DNA from: Gammaproteobacteria bacterium
GTDB taxonomy: Bacteria; Pseudomonadota; Gammaproteobacteria; Steroidobacterales; Woeseiaceae
Length of the DNA: 8,059 nt
Direction of reading: 5' to 3'
Assembly: GCA_003645495.1 (NCBI GenBank)
Contig: QNFK01000064.1
Location: 1 to 8,059, forward strand
The notes below the pieces were generated by a model. The model was not told where the DNA came from, did no database searches, and was given only the letters and a program-made list of their open reading frames with translations. This document shows positions 5,839 through 8,059 of this stretch, in pieces. Each line of letters opens with the position of its first letter. Positions within the stretch are counted from its first letter, which is position 1. Made by a program: the position numbers and the translations under genes.

Positions 5839-6456
5839 ATGGCTCGCTCCGCAAATTTATTCGTGATCGCGGCACCATCCGGCGCTGGCAAAACAACGCT
5901 CGTCCACGAGCTGGTGAAACGCAATCCTGATTTGCAGTTTTCAGTGTCATATACGACCCGCAAACAACGCAAAAACGAGGTGGATGGGCGTGACTATTTT
6001 TTCGTGAACGAAGAGCGCTTTCTTGAACTTAAGGAGCAGCACGAATTACTGGAGTCGGCGGTGGTTTTCGACAATCACTATGGAACCAGCCGCACGCAGG
6101 TGCAGCAATATCTCGATGCCGGGCAGTCGGTGATCCTCGAAATTGACTGGCAGGGAGCACAGCAGGTGCGCGAATCGATGCCCTCCTGCGTATCGATATT
6201 TATCCTGCCGCCATCCCGAACGGAACTCGAGCGGCGGCTGCGGGACCGGCAAACGGATAGCGAAGAGGTCATCGAGCGGCGGTTACGCGATGCCCTGGGC
6301 GACATGTCGCACTGGGACGAGTTTGATTACGTCATCGTCAATGACGATCTTGAGCTCGCAGTCAGCAATCTGGAGGCTGTGCTGGGCGGAAAAGGCGAGG
6401 CCAGCCGGGTCGGCGAGACAAATCTATCAGCACAGGTCGAAAAGATACTGGTTTAA
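5839..6456 (+). CDS. gmk: Guanylate kinase
   Basis: Gmk phosphorylates GMP (and dGMP) with ATP to give GDP, feeding GTP synthesis and hence the (p)ppGpp precursor pool used by SpoT downstream. The 205 residues (E. coli 207) include the P-loop APSGAGKT (12-19), the GMP-binding SVSYTTRKxR (35-44), GRDYFFV (50-56) and YGTSR (81-85), the IDWQGAQQVR segment (102-111), SIFILPPS (119-126), and the lid/arginine region ERRLRDRQTDSEEVIERR. The ATG follows the yicC stop by 5 nt, and the ribosome-binding sequence AGGA overlaps that stop, so the two are very likely co-transcribed and coupled. All active-site motifs look intact. Confidence 0.97.
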   Translation: MARSANLFVIAAPSGAGKTTLVHELVKRNPDLQFSVSYTTRKQRKNEVDGRDYFFVNEERFLELKEQHELLESAVVFDNHYGTSRTQVQQYLDAGQSVILEIDWQGAQQVRESMPSCVSIFILPPSRTELERRLRDRQTDSEEVIERRLRDALGDMSHWDEFDYVIVNDDLELAVSNLEAVLGGKGEASRVGETNLSAQVEKILV

Positions 6457-6499
6457 TACCTGCAGAATGGGATAAACTGGTGGGTCTTGGTTATTAAAC

Positions 6500-6513
6500 G
6501 GCCCAAGCGGGCC
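6500..6513. other. Short hairpin between gmk and rpoZ
   Basis: GGCCC (6500-6504) and GGGCC (6509-6513) form a 5-bp GC stem with a 4-base AAGC loop in the 85-base gmk-rpoZ spacer. No T-tract follows (AGTCGCG), so it is not a standard terminator. It may slow polymerase or protect the rpoZ mRNA 5' end. I could not find a well-spaced promoter for rpoZ here; TATTAA elements at 6492-6497 and 6521-6526 lack -35 partners. Confidence 0.3.
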
Positions 6514-6541
6514 AGTCGCGTATTAATGGAGTAGGGAATTC

Positions 6542-6823
6542 ATGGCCAGAATTACGGTCGAGGACTGTGTGAAGAACATAGACAATATTTTTGAAATGGT
6601 GCTGGTAGCTGCCAAGCGCGCCCGGCGCATTGCACACGGTGCGGACGTACTGGTTGAGCTGGAAAATGACAAGCCAACCGTCGTCGCTTTGCGCGAAATT
6701 GCCGAAGGCCACATCACGCCGTCAATACTCGAAGAAATCGATCAGCCACCTGTCGATGAATTCCTGATGCCCGATGCAACCGAAGAAATCCTGCCCATGC
6801 GCGGAATATCAATCGGCGACTAG
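6542..6823 (+). CDS. rpoZ: DNA-directed RNA polymerase omega subunit
   Basis: Omega is the small RNA polymerase subunit that helps fold and place beta' and, in E. coli, forms part of ppGpp binding site 1. The product is 93 residues (E. coli 91). It has the conserved N-terminal MARITVEDCVKNIDN, then FEMVLVAAKRARRI, ENDKPTVVALREIAEGHI and a variable acidic C-terminus. The N-terminal MAR, whose residues contact ppGpp in E. coli, is retained. The ATG is preceded by GGAG (10 nt) and AGGGA (4 nt), either of which can serve as the ribosome-binding site. It sits between gmk and spoT exactly as in E. coli. Confidence 0.97.
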   Translation: MARITVEDCVKNIDNIFEMVLVAAKRARRIAHGADVLVELENDKPTVVALREIAEGHITPSILEEIDQPPVDEFLMPDATEEILPMRGISIGD

Positions 6824-6828
6824 CAGGG

Positions 6829-6852
6829 GCCTGCACCACTACGCAGGCTTTT
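6829..6852 (+). terminator. Weak terminator-like hairpin between rpoZ and spoT
   Basis: GCCTGC (6829-6834) pairs with GCAGGC (6843-6848) over an 8-base loop, followed at once by four Ts (6849-6852). The strand CCTGC can instead pair with GCAGG at 6823-6827, which overlaps the rpoZ stop codon, though only across a 2-base gap. The short stem and short T-run suggest partial termination or attenuation rather than a full stop, allowing different levels of rpoZ and spoT from one transcript (inference). Confidence 0.35.
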
Positions 6853-6901
6853 CTCGCTATTTCACCACAGCGGCTGACCCGGCAACCGGCTATTATGGGT
6901 C

Positions 6902-8059
6902 ATGGATTACGCTGCGACGTTACTCTCTAAACTGCCTGGCTCGTTGTCAAGACGAGGCAACGGTTTACGACGTCTTGTAGAAACGCTGCAGGCGTATATG
7001 CCTGACGAACAAATCGAGCAGGTCGTACGAGCCTACGAATTTGGCGCAAACGCCCATGACGGACAGACCCGTTTGTCCGGCGAACCCTACATTTCCCATC
7101 CGGTCGCTGTCGCGCAGTTCCTTGCCGATATGCATATGGATCCGCAGGCGATTGCCGCCGCGATCCTGCATGACGTACTGGAAGATACCGGCACGCTCAT
7201 CGCCGAACTCGAAGCGCAATTCGGCAGCGAAGTCGCGCTGCTGGTTGATGGCGTCAGCAAGCTTGATCAGATCCACTTCACGAGCAGGGCTGAAGCCCAG
7301 TCGGAAAGCTTTCGCAAGATGATGCTGGCGATGATCGAGGACATTCGTGTCATTCTGGTCAAGCTCGCCGATCGACTGCACAACATGAAAACCCTCGACG
7401 CCATGCCGCGCGAGAAGCAGGCGCGTATTGCCCGGGAAACGCTGGAAATTTACGCACCGATAGCGAATCGCCTCGGCATCAATCACATGAAGGTCGACCT
7501 GGAAGATCTGGGCTTTCGTTATCTGTATCCGTACCGCTATGCGGTTCTCGAGCGTGCACTGAAGAGAAGCAAAGGCAGCCAGCGACAGATCGTCAAGAAG
7601 ATATCAGAACAGCTGCGCAAGGCGATGCAGGAAGAGGGCATTGAGGGCGAGGTTCAGGGTCGCGAAAAGCATCTCTACAGTATTTACCGAAAGATGGCCG
7701 AGAGAAAACGCCCGCTTGACGACATCGTCGATGTATACGGTTTTCGCATTATCGTTAACGACGTCAATACCTGCTACCGCCTGCTCGGTGTTGTACACGG
7801 CCTGTTCAAGCCTATGCCGGCGCGCTTCAAGGACTACATTGCCATACCGCGCATCAACGGCTACCAGTCTTTACACACAACACTTTTTGGGCCGAAGGGA
7901 CTGCCGCTGGAAGTGCAGATTCGTACAGCGGAAATGAACCGTGTGGCCGAAGCCGGCGTCGCCGCACACTGGCAGTACAAAGCAATAGACAAAACATCGG
8001 CCACGCCGCAGGTGCGGGCTCGCGAGTGGCTATCAAATCTTGCCGAGATTCAGCAATCC
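6902..8059 (+). CDS. spoT: Bifunctional (p)ppGpp synthetase/hydrolase SpoT/Rel (partial, N-terminal 386 residues)
   Basis: The enzyme makes and degrades the stringent-response alarmones pppGpp and ppGpp. The frame is open from ATG 6902 to the right edge. The hydrolase domain (about 40-215) has H66 in SHPVAV, HDVLED (90-95) and ADRLHN (156-161), the HD-family manganese site. The synthetase domain (about 245-360) has REKHLYSIYRK (254-264), D277, E337 in EVQIRT, and RFKD (308-311), the RxKD signature of bifunctional enzymes as opposed to the acidic motif of RelA. D91, D277 and E337 align with E. coli SpoT D73, D259 and E319, all offset by 18. The start therefore adds 18 residues to E. coli SpoT; no later ATG fits. 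The C-terminal regulatory domains are off the window. The ribosome-binding site is weak. Confidence 0.97.
   Translation, partial: MDYAATLLSKLPGSLSRRGNGLRRLVETLQAYMPDEQIEQVVRAYEFGANAHDGQTRLSGEPYISHPVAVAQFLADMHMDPQAIAAAILHDVLEDTGTLIAELEAQFGSEVALLVDGVSKLDQIHFTSRAEAQSESFRKMMLAMIEDIRVILVKLADRLHNMKTLDAMPREKQARIARETLEIYAPIANRLGINHMKVDLEDLGFRYLYPYRYAVLERALKRSKGSQRQIVKKISEQLRKAMQEEGIEGEVQGREKHLYSIYRKMAERKRPLDDIVDVYGFRIIVNDVNTCYRLLGVVHGLFKPMPARFKDYIAIPRINGYQSLHTTLFGPKGLPLEVQIRTAEMNRVAEAGVAAHWQYKAIDKTSATPQVRAREWLSNLAEIQQS

Noticed and set aside
6891..6896. TATTAT as a -10 element for a spoT promoter
   Set aside because: No -35 element lies at 15-19 bases, and the hexamer ends only 5 bases before the spoT start codon, which would make the message nearly leaderless.
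1..8059. Mobile element, defence system, toxin-antitoxin or CRISPR array
   Set aside because: All coding space is taken by housekeeping families; no transposase, integrase, repeat-spacer pattern or long terminal repeats were seen.

Overview
The window carries ten protein-coding genes, all recognisable housekeeping families, and looks like the chromosome of a gammaproteobacterium outside the Enterobacterales. The proteins align along their length with E. coli relatives recalled from memory (GltA, L31, HemW, RdgB, RNase PH, YicC, Gmk, omega, SpoT). The gene order combines E. coli-like pairs (rdgB-hemW, divergent rph/yicC, gmk-rpoZ-spoT) into one cluster. Base composition is moderate, roughly half G+C by eye. 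I see no insertion sequence, phage gene, CRISPR array, tRNA or rRNA.

Left part, minus strand. The window opens inside gltA (citrate synthase; the C-terminal half is off the left edge). Upstream of it is rpmE (zinc-type ribosomal protein L31). A 375-base non-coding gap (971-1345) follows. It holds a good rpmE promoter, two perfect DnaA boxes in inverted orientation, and an adjacent stretch of about 73 bases that is 78% A+T. This gap is the most unusual part of the window.

Middle, minus strand. The tight cluster rph-rdgB-hemW is transcribed leftward: RNase PH, the house-cleaning dITP/XTP pyrophosphatase, and the radical-SAM protein HemW. rdgB starts with GTG 12 nt after rph, and rdgB and hemW overlap by ATGA. 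Upstream of rph lies a complete PP2C-type serine/threonine phosphatase gene with no kinase beside it.

Right part, plus strand. A 194-base divergent spacer with a 14-bp perfect palindrome separates the phosphatase gene from yicC-gmk-rpoZ-spoT: a YicC-family endoribonuclease (TTG start), guanylate kinase, RNA polymerase omega, and the first 386 residues of a bifunctional (p)ppGpp synthetase/hydrolase. The right-hand genes link GTP supply (Gmk), the alarmone enzyme (SpoT) and a polymerase subunit (omega) that in E. coli forms part of one ppGpp binding site. RNase PH and YicC are both RNA-processing enzymes; RdgB cleans the purine nucleotide pool.

I found no convincing new multigene system. The items most worth a second look are the DnaA-box/AT-rich locus, the orphan phosphatase and its palindromic promoter region, and a few small inverted repeats in the spacers.
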